Assembly (NCBI GenBank): GCA_052143575.1 | Contig: JBKQSP010000043.1 | Span: forward strand, 1-64,000 | Direction of reading: 5' to 3' | DNA: 64,000 bases | DNA from: JAKACA01 sp052143575 | Lineage (GTDB): Bacteria; Actinomycetota; Acidimicrobiia; Acidimicrobiales; Bog-793 | In this document: piece after piece, positions 30,745 through 40,627 of the stretch | How the letters are laid out: the number at the start of each line of letters is the position of its first letter | How positions within the stretch are numbered: the first letter of the stretch is position 1 | Notes under the pieces: model-generated | Told to the model about the DNA's origin: nothing | Databases searched by the model: none | Seen by the model: only the letters and a program-made list of their open reading frames with translations | Program-made: the position numbers and the translations under genes

Positions 30745-30813
30745 GGTTGGATTCCTCTCCTGTGTCGGTCGCAGCGCCGGCAGCCGGCGCCTCGGAGTCA
30801 GCGATGTCTGCGG

Positions 30814-31347
30814 TCAGGCGCTTTCGGCGGTGAGAGCTGCCGATGCGGCGCCGCTGTCGGCTCTCAGCTTAGGGAGCGCGACGCGACCTGTCCGTTGCAG
30901 CTCGACGATGCCGTAGGAGCCCATGAGATCCTCGAAGTCGTCGAGGCCCTCGGGAGCACCCGCCAGCATCACGGTGAGGGCGTCGCGGCCGACGTCGACG
31001 ATCTGGCCGCCAAACACGCCTGCCAGCTGGATGACTTGGGCCCGGGCGTCCGCACCGGCCGAGACGGTGACGAGCAACAGCTCGGCCTCGCGGGCCTCGT
31101 CGGGGTGCAACTCGGTGATCTCGACGACGTTGATGAGCTTGTCGAGCTGGGCGATGACCTGCTCGAGGGGCGAGGACTCGACGTCGACCACGATCGAGAT
31201 GCGAGACAGCCGCGGATCGTCGGTCGGCGCCACGGCGAGCGAGAAGATGTTGTAGCCGCGACGGGCGAACAGGCTGGCGACTCGTGTCAGCACGCCTGCC
31301 TTGTTCTCGACGAGGACCGAGAGGAGGTGGTGGCGCGGATCGCTCAT
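30814..31347 (-). CDS. ilvN: Acetolactate synthase small (regulatory) subunit
   Basis: A 177-residue regulatory partner of IlvB. The start (MSDPRHHLLSVLVENKAGVL) overlaps the ilvB stop in an ATGA junction, which fixes the start and implies coupling. Residues ~5-80 are an ACT domain (HLLSVLVENKAGVLTRVASL, RGYNIFSLAVAPTDDPRLSR) that binds valine for feedback inhibition. The C-terminal half (LLLVTVSAGADARAQVIQLA to SYGIVELQRTGRVAL) is the second IlvH/IlvN domain. The length is typical. Confidence 0.95.
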   Translation of the reverse strand: MSDPRHHLLSVLVENKAGVLTRVASLFARRGYNIFSLAVAPTDDPRLSRISIVVDVESSPLEQVIAQLDKLINVVEITELHPDEAREAELLLVTVSAGADARAQVIQLAGVFGGQIVDVGRDALTVMLAGAPEGLDDFEDLMGSYGIVELQRTGRVALPKLRADSGAASAALTAESA

Positions 31348-33113
31348 GACGCCGCCAGGCGGTCGCGCTGTGAGGGGTGCACGACGATGTCGTCGTTGGA
31401 GGCGCCGGCCGGGACCATCGGGAAGACCTGCTCCATCGAGTCCGTGCGGAAGTCGACCACGACCGGGCGGTCGTCGATCTGGTTCGCCTTGTCGATGGCC
31501 GGCAGCACCTCCTCGGGGTGCTCGACTCGCAGGCCGACGCAACCCATGGACTCCGCCCAGCCGACATAGTCGGGCAGGTCGGGCGAGAGGTAGACCTCGG
31601 AGTATCGCTCCTCGTAGAACATGTGCTGCCACTGGCGGACCATGCCGAGGTAGGCGTTGTTCAGAATGGCGATCTTCACCGGGATCCGCTCGGCGCTCGC
31701 CGTGACGAGCTCCTGGGCGGTCATCTGGAAGCAGCCGTCGCCGTCGACGGCCCACACCATGGCATCGGGACGCCCCACCTTGGCCCCGATGGCGGCGGGC
31801 ACGGCGAAGCCCATCGTGCCGAGCCCACCGGAGTTCACCCACGTGTTGGGCCGTTCGAAGTGCCAGTACTGCGAAGCCCACATCTGGTGCTGGCCGACGC
31901 CGGAGGCAAGGATCGTGCCGGCGGGCGTGTTGTCGCGCAGCGTCTCGAGGACGAACTGCGGCTTGAGGAGGGGCGGGTGGCCACCGGCGCTCGACCCCGT
32001 CGCATCGGTCTCGACGGCGTCGTCGTAGGCGAGGGGGAACCGCTCCTGCCAGTGGCGCAGCTGGGCGATCCAGTCCGCCAGCCGCGCCGGCTCGAGCTCG
32101 CCGGCGGCCGCCCGTGGGGTGAGCGCCGAGACGAGCGCCTCGGTGGCGAGCCGGCAATCGGCCACGATGCCGATCTCGGGGCGGCGAACCTTGCCGATCT
32201 CGGCCTTGTCGATGTCGACGTGGATGACCTTGGCGTGCGGAGCAAAGGCGGAGACCTTGCCCGTGACGCGGTCGTCGAAGCGGCTCCCGAGGGCGATGAG
32301 CAGGTCGGCCTGCTGCATGGCCGTGACGGCCGTGTAGTTGCCGTGCATGCCCGGCATGCCGAGGCAGAGGGGGTGGCTGTCGGGGAAGGCGCCCCGTGCC
32401 ATGAGCGTCGTGACGACCGGTATGCCGGTCATCTCGGCCAGCTCCCGCAAGGCGGCAGAGGCGTGCGACTTGAGGATCCCTCCTCCGGCATAGATGACGG
32501 GGCGGCGAGCCGCCGTGATCAGCTCAGCTGCGTCCGCGATCGCTTTGGCGTCCGGATGCGAGGGCGGCCGGTAGCCGGGCAGGTCGAGGCTGTCCGGCCA
32601 GTACCACTCCATCGTCTGCAGCGAGACGTCCTTCGGCACGTCGACGAGGACCGGGCCGGGACGGCCGGTCGTGGCGACATGGAACGCCTCGGCGATCACG
32701 CGGGGGATGTCGGCGGCGTCGGTGACAAGCCAGTTGTGCTTCGTGACGCCCATGGTGATGCCGGTCGTGTCGGCTTCCTGGAAGGCGTCCGTCCCGATGG
32801 CTCCCGTCGGCACCTGGCCGGTGATCACCACGATCGGGATCGAGTCCATGTAGGCGTCGCACAGCGGGGTGACGATGTTCGTGGCGCCCGGACCGCTCGT
32901 GACGATGGCGACGCCCGGGCGGCCCGTCACGTGGGCGTAGCCCTCCGCCATGTGGCCGGCGCCCTGCTCGTGGCGCACGAGGATGTGGCGGATGGGTGAC
33001 TCGATGATCGGGTCGTACACCGGCAGGATGCAGCCGCCGGGAAGGCCGAACATGACCTCGACACCTTGGGTTTCGAGGCTTTTGACGAGGGCCTGTGCTC
33101 CGGTCAACTGCAT
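31344..33113 (-). CDS. ilvB: Acetolactate synthase large (catalytic) subunit
   Basis: A ThDP/FAD enzyme joining two pyruvates, or pyruvate and 2-ketobutyrate. 589 aa. The N-terminal domain has GVEVMFGLPGGCILPVYD and HILVRHEQGAGHMAEGYAHV with the ThDP-activating Glu. The C-terminal ThDP motif runs from GDGCFQMTAQELVTAS to AILNNAYLGMVRQWQHMFYE. The start is ATG 33111-33113 (MQLTGAQALVKSLETQGVEV); upstream bases GAAGGA give a plausible ribosome site. It heads ilvB-ilvN-ilvC and is preceded by a Leu/Val/Ile leader peptide and attenuator. Confidence 0.96.
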   Translation of the reverse strand: MQLTGAQALVKSLETQGVEVMFGLPGGCILPVYDPIIESPIRHILVRHEQGAGHMAEGYAHVTGRPGVAIVTSGPGATNIVTPLCDAYMDSIPIVVITGQVPTGAIGTDAFQEADTTGITMGVTKHNWLVTDAADIPRVIAEAFHVATTGRPGPVLVDVPKDVSLQTMEWYWPDSLDLPGYRPPSHPDAKAIADAAELITAARRPVIYAGGGILKSHASAALRELAEMTGIPVVTTLMARGAFPDSHPLCLGMPGMHGNYTAVTAMQQADLLIALGSRFDDRVTGKVSAFAPHAKVIHVDIDKAEIGKVRRPEIGIVADCRLATEALVSALTPRAAAGELEPARLADWIAQLRHWQERFPLAYDDAVETDATGSSAGGHPPLLKPQFVLETLRDNTPAGTILASGVGQHQMWASQYWHFERPNTWVNSGGLGTMGFAVPAAIGAKVGRPDAMVWAVDGDGCFQMTAQELVTASAERIPVKIAILNNAYLGMVRQWQHMFYEERYSEVYLSPDLPDYVGWAESMGCVGLRVEHPEEVLPAIDKANQIDDRPVVVDFRTDSMEQVFPMVPAGASNDDIVVHPSQRDRLAAS

Positions 33114-33192
33114 GTTCGTGAGTCCTTCCTTCGTGTTGCCGGTTTGGGTGGTGAGATATCGGGCGATGCGGGAACGGCTCGCCGTCCCCGGG

Positions 33193-33223
33193 AAAACAAA
33201 ACGACCTCCCCGGTGGGGAGGTC
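33193..33223 (-). terminator. Attenuator terminator of ilvB-ilvN-ilvC
   Basis: GACCTCCCC and GGGGAGGTC form a perfect 9-bp stem with a 3-base ACC loop, followed by GTTTTGTTTT. It lies between the branched-chain leader peptide and ilvB, 79 bases before the ilvB ATG. Confidence 0.9.
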
Positions 33224-33226
33224 GAG

Positions 33227-33255
33227 GCGCACGGACGCGAACGGGCGGCGTGCGC
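33227..33255 (-). promoter_or_regulatory. Leader hairpin after the ilvB leader peptide
   Basis: GCGCACG and CGTGCGC pair perfectly (7 bp) with a ~15-base loop. The first paired base is the final G of the leader's TAG stop codon, exactly as in the leuB leader. Confidence 0.78.
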
Positions 33256-33293
33256 TAGAGGATAAGTACGAGGGCGCCTGGCGTCGTGCTCAC
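33255..33293 (-). CDS. Branched-chain leader peptide of ilvBNC
   Basis: A 12-codon ORF, GTG to TAG, encoding MSTTPGALVLIL. The final five codons CTC GTA CTT ATC CTC are Leu-Val-Leu-Ile-Leu, so stalling could report scarcity of any of the three products. GTA and CTT are uncommon in neighbouring genes. The GTG lies 7 bases after the CATACT -10 box, so the mRNA likely begins at or next to the start codon; no ribosome site is visible. A hairpin and intrinsic terminator follow. Confidence 0.84.
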   Translation of the reverse strand: MSTTPGALVLIL

Positions 33294-33300
33294 GGGCGCC

Positions 33301-33329
33301 AGTATGACCGACCGAGGCGCGGGTCGCAA
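33301..33329 (-). promoter_or_regulatory. Promoter of ilvBNC
   Basis: TTGCGA (33324-33329) and CATACT (33301-33306) are separated by 17 bases on the minus strand. It lies about 75 bases after the ilvD stop, so ilvBNC has its own promoter despite following ilvD on the same strand. Confidence 0.78.
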
Positions 33330-33404
33330 CCTCGGCTGTGGGTTTCTTGCCGTTTTCGACCGAAAGGGCACGCCAAGGTTCGCCGGGGGCGGCCTGCCGG
33401 CGAC

Positions 33405-35096
<1,692 letters not shown>

Positions 35097-35167
35097 GGCC
35101 GAAGGCTAGGCGCGCCGGGCGGCTGCAGACGAGCCGAGGCGGCGCCGCCGGCGCCGCCGGCAGGTGC

Positions 35168-36016
35168 TCAGCCGACGAGCTCAGCCGGGGCGTGCTCGGC
35201 GACGAAGTCCGCCCACGACTCGACGTCGTCGCCTCCCGGCGGGAGGATCACGAGCCGGTCGACGCCGAGCTCGGAGAAGCGAGCCGCCGCTGCGCGGTCA
35301 ACGCGCCCGCGAGGTGTCACGGTGATCGAAAGCGACCCAAGACGGTTCGGGCGCTCGACCTGCTCGGCCGCACGGTGCAGGCCGGCAAGGGAGGCCTCCG
35401 TCGCCTCGGGCGTGAGGGCGAAGCCGTACCAGCCGTTGCCGTGAGCCACGGCCCGACGGTAGGCCACCGGGCTGTTTCCCCCGATGACGACGGGCGGGCC
35501 GGCGGGGTCGACAGGGCGGGGGTGGGCATCGATCCCGGCGTAGCTCACGTAGCGGCCGGCGAAGACGGGCGCCTCGTCGGCCCAGAGGCGCCGCATCGCC
35601 TCCAGGTACTCGTCCGATCGGGCACCGCGGTCGGCGAGGGGGACGCCGAGGGCTCGGAACTCCGGCTCGAGGTAGCCGACACCGAGACCGAGGACGAGGC
35701 GGCCTCGGCTGAGGACGTCGAGGCTGGCAACCTGCTTGGCGAGAACGAGCGGGTTGCGCTGCGGGAGGATGATGATGCCGGTGGCAAGGCGCACTCGCTG
35801 GGTCACGCCGGCGAGGAACGAGAGCGCCACGAGGGGGTCGAGCAGGCGGGCCGTCGGCTCGATCGGCGACGGCGTCACCCGGGGCGAGGGGGCGACGACG
35901 TGCTCGCCCATCCAGAGCGACTCGTAGCCGAGCTCCTCGGCGAGCTGGGCGATGCGCTGCGCCCCATCCGGCCAGCTGCACGGCCCTGCGTTCGTGTTGA
36001 ACAGCCCGATGTCCAT
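35168..36016 (-). CDS. LLM-class F420-dependent oxidoreductase
   Basis: A 282-residue luciferase-like TIM barrel. I start it at ATG 36014-36016 (MDIGLFNTNAGPCSWPDGAQ); the long open frame upstream has no family character. Segments AEELGYESLWMGEHVVAP, RVRLATGIIILPQRNPLVLA, KQVASLDVLSRGRLVLGLGV, GYLEPEFRALGVPLADRGAR and PPVVIGGNSPVAYRRAVAHG are typical of the TIGR03619-like F420-dependent subgroup common in Actinobacteria. The cofactor is probably reduced F420. It lies 62 bases after gatB and may be the tail of the gat transcript. The substrate is unknown. Confidence 0.88.
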   Translation of the reverse strand: MDIGLFNTNAGPCSWPDGAQRIAQLAEELGYESLWMGEHVVAPSPRVTPSPIEPTARLLDPLVALSFLAGVTQRVRLATGIIILPQRNPLVLAKQVASLDVLSRGRLVLGLGVGYLEPEFRALGVPLADRGARSDEYLEAMRRLWADEAPVFAGRYVSYAGIDAHPRPVDPAGPPVVIGGNSPVAYRRAVAHGNGWYGFALTPEATEASLAGLHRAAEQVERPNRLGSLSITVTPRGRVDRAAAARFSELGVDRLVILPPGGDDVESWADFVAEHAPAELVG

Positions 36017-36078
36017 GGCGCCCGAGGCTAACGGCGCCTCACCCCGAGAGGGAGATGCCTGGCTACGAGACGAAGGGC

Positions 36079-37506
36079 TCAGCCCTTGCGCGCCTCCAGC
36101 GCCTCCGTCACGAGGCGCCCGTTGGCACGGCCCTTCGTGACCTTCATCACCTGACCCGTGAAGAACCCCGCCATCTTCGGGTCGCCGGCGCAGTAGCGCT
36201 CCCATTCGGCCGGATGGGCGGCGATGAGTTCGTCGAGGAAGCCATCGAGCTCGGACGACTCCATCGCCTCGAAACCCAGGCGCCGTGCGATCTCCGCCGC
36301 CTCCCCGCCCGAGTCGATCAGCTCCGCCAGCACGGTCTTCGCCTGAGTCGCCGAGAGCTTGCCACCGGCTTCCATCGCGAGCAGGGCGGCGAAGGCGGAC
36401 GCATCCAACGACCGCGCCCCGGCGGCCTTGGCAGCCGCCTCGTTGGCCGTGCGGGCGAGGGCCAGCCGCGCCTCGGCGCCGGCAGCGACCGCTGCCAGCA
36501 CGAGCTCGTCGAGGTCGAGCTCGATGACCGTCTGGATCTGCTCGGCAGTGCCGTCCGTCCCGACGAGGGCCACGAGGCGCCGGCGTCGCTCGACCGGCAT
36601 GACACCCATGCCGGCACGGGCCGCCGCCAGCAGCTCGGCGTCGGGCACGACGGGCACGAGGTCTGGCTCGGGGAAGTAGCGGTAGTCGTAGGCCTCTTCC
36701 TTGGAGCGGAGCGAGTGGGTGAGTCCGGTGTTCTCGTCGAAGTGGCGGGTTTCCTGGGCGATGCTGCCGCCGGCCGAGACGATGGCGGCCTGCCGCTCGG
36801 CTTCGTGCTCGATCGCCCGCACGAGCGATCGCAACGAGTTGAGGTTCTTCACCTCGCAGCGGGTGCCGTACTCGGACGAGCCGGCCGGGCGGACCGAGAC
36901 GTTGGCGTCGACCCGCAGGGAGCCCTCCTCCATGCGGCCGTCGGAGGCGCCGGCTGCCACGACGATGGCCCGCAGCTCGGCCACGTAGGCACGCGCCTGG
37001 GCAGCCGAGCGGATGTCGGGGGCGGACACGATCTCGACCAACGGCACGCCGGCGCGGTTGTAGTCCACGAGCGAGTGGTCGGCGCCGTGGATGCGCCCGC
37101 CTCCCCCGCCGATGTGCGTCGTCTTGCCCGTGTCCTCCTCGATGTGCGCCCGCACGATGCCGACGCGGGAGCCGTCGGGCAGCTCGAGGGAGCCGTCGAC
37201 GTTGATGGGGGCGTCGTACTGGCTGATCTGGTAGTCCTTCGGCATGTCCGGGTAGAAGTAGTTCTTCCGGTGGAAGATCGACGGTTCGATGTGGCAGCCG
37301 AGCGCCTCCCCGATGCGCATCGCCAGCTCGACGGCCCGCCGGTTGAGCACCGGGAGTGAGCCCGGCAGCCCGAGGCAGACGGGGCAGATGTTCGTGTTCG
37401 GCTCGGAGCCGAACTGGTTGGCACAGGAGCAGAACAGCTTCGTGGCCGTGGAGAGCTCGCAGTGCACCTCGAGGCCGACGACTGTTTCGTAGGAGGTCTC
37501 AGGCAC
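36079..37506 (-). CDS. gatB: Asp-tRNA(Asn)/Glu-tRNA(Gln) amidotransferase subunit B
   Basis: The tRNA-binding and kinase subunit of GatCAB, which phosphorylates mischarged Glu/Asp-tRNA before amidation. 475 aa. Diagnostic segments are VGLEVHCELSTATKLFCSCA and PNTNICPVCLGLPGSLPVLN (zinc Cys residues), YFYPDMPKDYQISQYDAPIN, HSLVDYNRAGVPLVEIVS and SLRVDANVSVRP, followed by the helical YqeY-like tail domain. Start is GTG 37504-37506, overlapping the gatA stop by 8 bases (GTGCCTGA). Confidence 0.96.
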   Translation of the reverse strand: MPETSYETVVGLEVHCELSTATKLFCSCANQFGSEPNTNICPVCLGLPGSLPVLNRRAVELAMRIGEALGCHIEPSIFHRKNYFYPDMPKDYQISQYDAPINVDGSLELPDGSRVGIVRAHIEEDTGKTTHIGGGGGRIHGADHSLVDYNRAGVPLVEIVSAPDIRSAAQARAYVAELRAIVVAAGASDGRMEEGSLRVDANVSVRPAGSSEYGTRCEVKNLNSLRSLVRAIEHEAERQAAIVSAGGSIAQETRHFDENTGLTHSLRSKEEAYDYRYFPEPDLVPVVPDAELLAAARAGMGVMPVERRRRLVALVGTDGTAEQIQTVIELDLDELVLAAVAAGAEARLALARTANEAAAKAAGARSLDASAFAALLAMEAGGKLSATQAKTVLAELIDSGGEAAEIARRLGFEAMESSELDGFLDELIAAHPAEWERYCAGDPKMAGFFTGQVMKVTKGRANGRLVTEALEARKG

Positions 37507-38992
37507 CAGGGGCCTCCTTCATCGCCACCGGGCCACGAGCCGACGCCGGCGCCACGGCCTCGAGAGCGGCCGCAACGCGCAGCATGACGGCCTCGCCGAG
37601 CGCCGGCGCCAGTACCTGCACGCCGACGGGCAACCCGTCCGGGTCGAGGGCGAAGGGCACCGACACCGCCGGATGCCCGGAAAGGTTGGACGGGATCGTG
37701 CAGAGGTCGGAGAGGTACATCTCGATCGGGTTGGCCGTCTTCGATCCGAGCTTGAAGGCCGGTGACGGCGTCGTCGGCGCCAACAAGACGTCGAAACGCC
37801 CGTAGGCGGCATCGAAGGCCCGGATCACGAGCGTGCGAGCTTTCTGCGCCTGACCGTAGTAGGCGTCGTAGTAGCCGGAGGAGAGGGCGTAGGTGCCGAT
37901 CATGATCCGCCGCCGCACCTCGGGCCCGAAACCCTCCGCCCGCGTGCGGGCGTTCATCGTCTCGACGTCGGGACCGTCGACGCGCAGGCCGTAGCGGACG
38001 CCGTCGTAGCGGGCCAGGTTGGAGGACGCCTCCGCCGGGGCGATGATGTAGTACGCCGGCAGGCCGAGCAGCATCTCGGGGATCGAGACGGCCTCCACCT
38101 TGGCGCCGGCGGCCGCCAGGGCTTCACCGGCATCGTCGGTGGCTTTCGAGCAGGCCGGCGCGACGTCGGCGAGGAAGTCGGAGATGAGGCCGACACGAAG
38201 GCCCTCGACCCCGTCGGCGAGGCCGTCCAGCAGCGACGGCGCCGGCTCGCCGAGGGAGGTGGAGTCGGCGGCGTCGTGGCCGGCGATGACCTCGAGGGCG
38301 GCGGTGGCATCACCGACGCCGGCGGCGAACGTGCCGATCTGGTCGAGCGAGCTCGCGAAGGCGATGAGGCCGTAGCGGGAGACGAGGCCGTAGGTCGGCT
38401 TGATCCCGACGACGCCGCACAGCGAGGCGGGCTGACGGATGGAACCGCCTGTGTCGGACCCGATGCCCGTGGCGACGAACCCGGCGGCAACGGCCGCCGA
38501 CGAGCCACCGGAGGAGCCGCCCGGCACCCGCGTGAGATCCCAGGGGTTGCGGGTCGGGCCGAACGCCGAGTTCTCCGTTGAGGAGCCCATGGCGAACTCG
38601 TCGAGGTTCGTCTTGCCGACGGCGATGGCGCCGGCCTGGCGCAGGCGGATGACGACGGTGGCGTCATAGGGCGGCTTCCAGCCTTTGAGGATGCGGGACG
38701 AGCAGGTCGTCTCGATCCCCCGCGTGCAGAGGTTGTCCTTCAAGGCGACGGGCACGCCGGCGAGGGGACCGGGATCGACGCCGCCGGCAACGGAGGCGTC
38801 GACCCGGCTGGCGGCCTCGAGGGCCGCCTCGGCGGTGACGAGGTTGAAGCAGTGCAGCTCGGAGTCGTGGGCGGCGACGCGTCGTAGTGCCTCCTCGACG
38901 ACGCTCACCGCCGTCGCCTCGCCACGGCGGACAGCGGTCGCGATCGCCCGCGCGCCCCGGTCGAGCAGATGCCCCTCGGGTGCCTCGCTCAC
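37499..38992 (-). CDS. gatA: Asp-tRNA(Asn)/Glu-tRNA(Gln) amidotransferase subunit A
   Basis: The glutaminase/amidase subunit, 497 aa, starting at GTG 38990-38992, which overlaps the gatC stop in a GTGA junction. The amidase-signature triad is visible: Lys in GVPVALKDNLCTRG, the cis-Ser in VPGGSSGGSSAAVAAG and the nucleophile Ser in GIGSDTGGSIRQPASLCG. TYGLVSRYGLIAFASSLDQI is also typical. The much longer open frame above the start reads through gatC out of frame and is not part of the protein. Confidence 0.96.
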   Translation of the reverse strand: MSEAPEGHLLDRGARAIATAVRRGEATAVSVVEEALRRVAAHDSELHCFNLVTAEAALEAASRVDASVAGGVDPGPLAGVPVALKDNLCTRGIETTCSSRILKGWKPPYDATVVIRLRQAGAIAVGKTNLDEFAMGSSTENSAFGPTRNPWDLTRVPGGSSGGSSAAVAAGFVATGIGSDTGGSIRQPASLCGVVGIKPTYGLVSRYGLIAFASSLDQIGTFAAGVGDATAALEVIAGHDAADSTSLGEPAPSLLDGLADGVEGLRVGLISDFLADVAPACSKATDDAGEALAAAGAKVEAVSIPEMLLGLPAYYIIAPAEASSNLARYDGVRYGLRVDGPDVETMNARTRAEGFGPEVRRRIMIGTYALSSGYYDAYYGQAQKARTLVIRAFDAAYGRFDVLLAPTTPSPAFKLGSKTANPIEMYLSDLCTIPSNLSGHPAVSVPFALDPDGLPVGVQVLAPALGEAVMLRVAAALEAVAPASARGPVAMKEAPGA

Positions 38993-39300
38993 GGGGCATC
39001 CCCGAGGATCGACGGCACGAGGAAGCGGTGGCTCTCGACGGCGGGAGCCGCTGCGAGGACTTCCTCCCGCTCGAGACAGGGCCCTACCTCGTCCGGACGC
39101 AGGACGTTCTCGAGCGGCAGCGGGTGCGCCGTCGGTGGGACGTCGGCCGTGTCGAGGCGGCGCACGCGATCGACGTGGTCGAGCAGGGCGGACAACTCTC
39201 CTTGCAGCGTGGTGATCTCGTCTTCGGAGAGCTCGAGACGCGCCAGCCGGGCGACGTGGCGGACTTCGTCGAGCGAGATGCGTTCCGGGCCGGCGGCCAT
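38989..39300 (-). CDS. gatC: Asp-tRNA(Asn)/Glu-tRNA(Gln) amidotransferase subunit C
   Basis: A 103-residue stabilising subunit. RISLDEVRHVARLARLELSE and LQGELSALLDHVDRVRRLDT at the N-terminus and the late ENVLRPDEVGPCL give the GatC pattern. The ATG follows the TAG of the hydrolase gene directly (TAGATG), and the stop overlaps the gatA GTG. Gene order is therefore hydrolase-gatC-gatA-gatB. The complex implies that this organism lacks a direct Gln- and/or Asn-tRNA synthetase, which is common for the phylum. Confidence 0.94.
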   Translation of the reverse strand: MAAGPERISLDEVRHVARLARLELSEDEITTLQGELSALLDHVDRVRRLDTADVPPTAHPLPLENVLRPDEVGPCLEREEVLAAAPAVESHRFLVPSILGDAP

Positions 39301-40101
39301 CTAGGCCGACATGACTTTCAGGGCGAAGGCGACCGCCCGCTCCTCGATCTCCGCTGCGTCGTTGTCGAGGGTGGCGACGTGGAAGCTGTGCTCGAGGAAG
39401 ACCCGCTCGACGGGCCCGCCGTAGCGCTCGGCGAGGAGGTCGCCCGAGCTCGTCGGCACCACGTGGTCGGCGCGGCTCGAGAGGAGCAGCAGTGGAGCGT
39501 CGAGGCGGCCGAGGGCGGGCTCCAGCTCGCTGACGGCCGCCAGCAGGGACAGCAGCGGCACGATGGGGGTCTCGGCGTAGGCGCCTTCGACCCCACCCGG
39601 CTTGGCGATGTCCGAGCCGATGCCCGGGATGCGGTCGGAGCCGGCGTCCACGACCGCCTGCATCATCTCGACGAACGAGGCTGCCGCCGGCTCCACCATC
39701 GGGTTGACGAGGACGGCCCCACTGAGGTCGGGGTGATGGCTGGCGAGCCAGAGGCTGAGCGTGCCCCCCATGGAGAGGCCGGCCACGAGGACGCGGTCGC
39801 AATGAGCCGCCAGCTGTGTGTAGGCGGCCTCGGCGGCCTCCGACCAGTCGTGCCAGGACGTGGCGATGAGGTCCTCCACACTCGTCCCGTGCCCGGGCAG
39901 GAGCGGCAGGTCCACCGTGAAGCCGGCGTCGGCGAAGGCCTCCGCCAGGGGGCGCATGGAGCCCGGGTTACCGGTGAAGCCGTGCAGTACGAGTATCCCG
40001 TTCGGCCCGTTCGTTGCGGAGAAGGGCTCCGCCCCCGGCAGGATCGGGGACGGCGCAGGCTGGGCGGCAGGAGACCGCGGTGAGACGGCATCGGAGGTCA
40101 C
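39301..40101 (-). CDS. Alpha/beta hydrolase, carboxylesterase/monoacylglycerol-lipase type
   Basis: A 266-residue cytosolic hydrolase. I start it at GTG 40099-40101. A TACCAT lies 6 bases before it, which would fit a leaderless mRNA. Motifs are GILVLHGFTGNPGSMRPLAE (oxyanion HGF), LLPGHGTSVEDLIATSWHDW, nucleophile elbow VAGLSMGGTLSLWLASHHPD (G-x-S-x-G), a late Asp in LLLLSSRADHVVP and the His in LEHSFHVATLDND. This is the Est30-like carboxylesterase pattern. It heads the gatCAB operon with no gap before gatC, but the functional link is unclear. Confidence 0.88.
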   Translation of the reverse strand: MTSDAVSPRSPAAQPAPSPILPGAEPFSATNGPNGILVLHGFTGNPGSMRPLAEAFADAGFTVDLPLLPGHGTSVEDLIATSWHDWSEAAEAAYTQLAAHCDRVLVAGLSMGGTLSLWLASHHPDLSGAVLVNPMVEPAAASFVEMMQAVVDAGSDRIPGIGSDIAKPGGVEGAYAETPIVPLLSLLAAVSELEPALGRLDAPLLLLSSRADHVVPTSSGDLLAERYGGPVERVFLEHSFHVATLDNDAAEIEERAVAFALKVMSA

Positions 40102-40219
40102 GGGGCCATGGTAACGCCGGCCCGCCGGCCGCCGGGAAGCGGCTCCGCACCCGCGCCCGGCGTTTCGAGCCGGTAGTCTCCCGAGGCACTTCGCCACGAA
40201 TCACCGAGGGAGTTACCCG

Positions 40220-40627
40220 ATGGCTGCGTACCCGTTCCTGAGCCCCGAATGGACCGAAGAGGCTCGAAAGGTCCGAGCCGAGTACGCCGACCGTGCGCCC
40301 GCCGCCCCCGTGACGATGCGGATGAACCTCGTCGTGAACGACGTGCCCTTCGGCGAGGGAACCCTCGACGCCCATCTCGACACGACCGGTGGCGACCTCG
40401 TGCTCGACCAGGGTCACCTGGATGACGCCGACCTGAAGGTCACGATCGACTACCTCACCGCCAAAGCCACCCTCATCGAGGGCAACCCGCAGGCGGCGAT
40501 GCAGGCCTTCATGGCCGGTCGCATCCGCGTGGAGGGCGACATGTCGAAGCTGCTGGCGCTGCAGGGTTCCCCGGCAGATCCCATCCATCTCGAGATCGCC
40601 CAACGGATGCGAGACATCACCGAGTAG
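40220..40627 (+). CDS. SCP2 sterol-carrier-like domain protein
   Basis: A 135-residue single-domain protein with a GAGGGAG ribosome site 7 bases before the ATG. The segment MRMNLVVNDVPFGEGTLDAH, LVLDQGHLDDADLKVTIDYL, ATLIEGNPQAAMQAFMAGRI, RVEGDMSKLLALQGSPADPI follows the SCP2 fold, whose hydrophobic tunnel binds acyl chains or sterol-like lipids. No enzyme domain is attached. Its 3' end overlaps the convergent AfsR-like regulator by 11 bases. Confidence 0.87.
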   Translation: MAAYPFLSPEWTEEARKVRAEYADRAPAAPVTMRMNLVVNDVPFGEGTLDAHLDTTGGDLVLDQGHLDDADLKVTIDYLTAKATLIEGNPQAAMQAFMAGRIRVEGDMSKLLALQGSPADPIHLEIAQRMRDITE

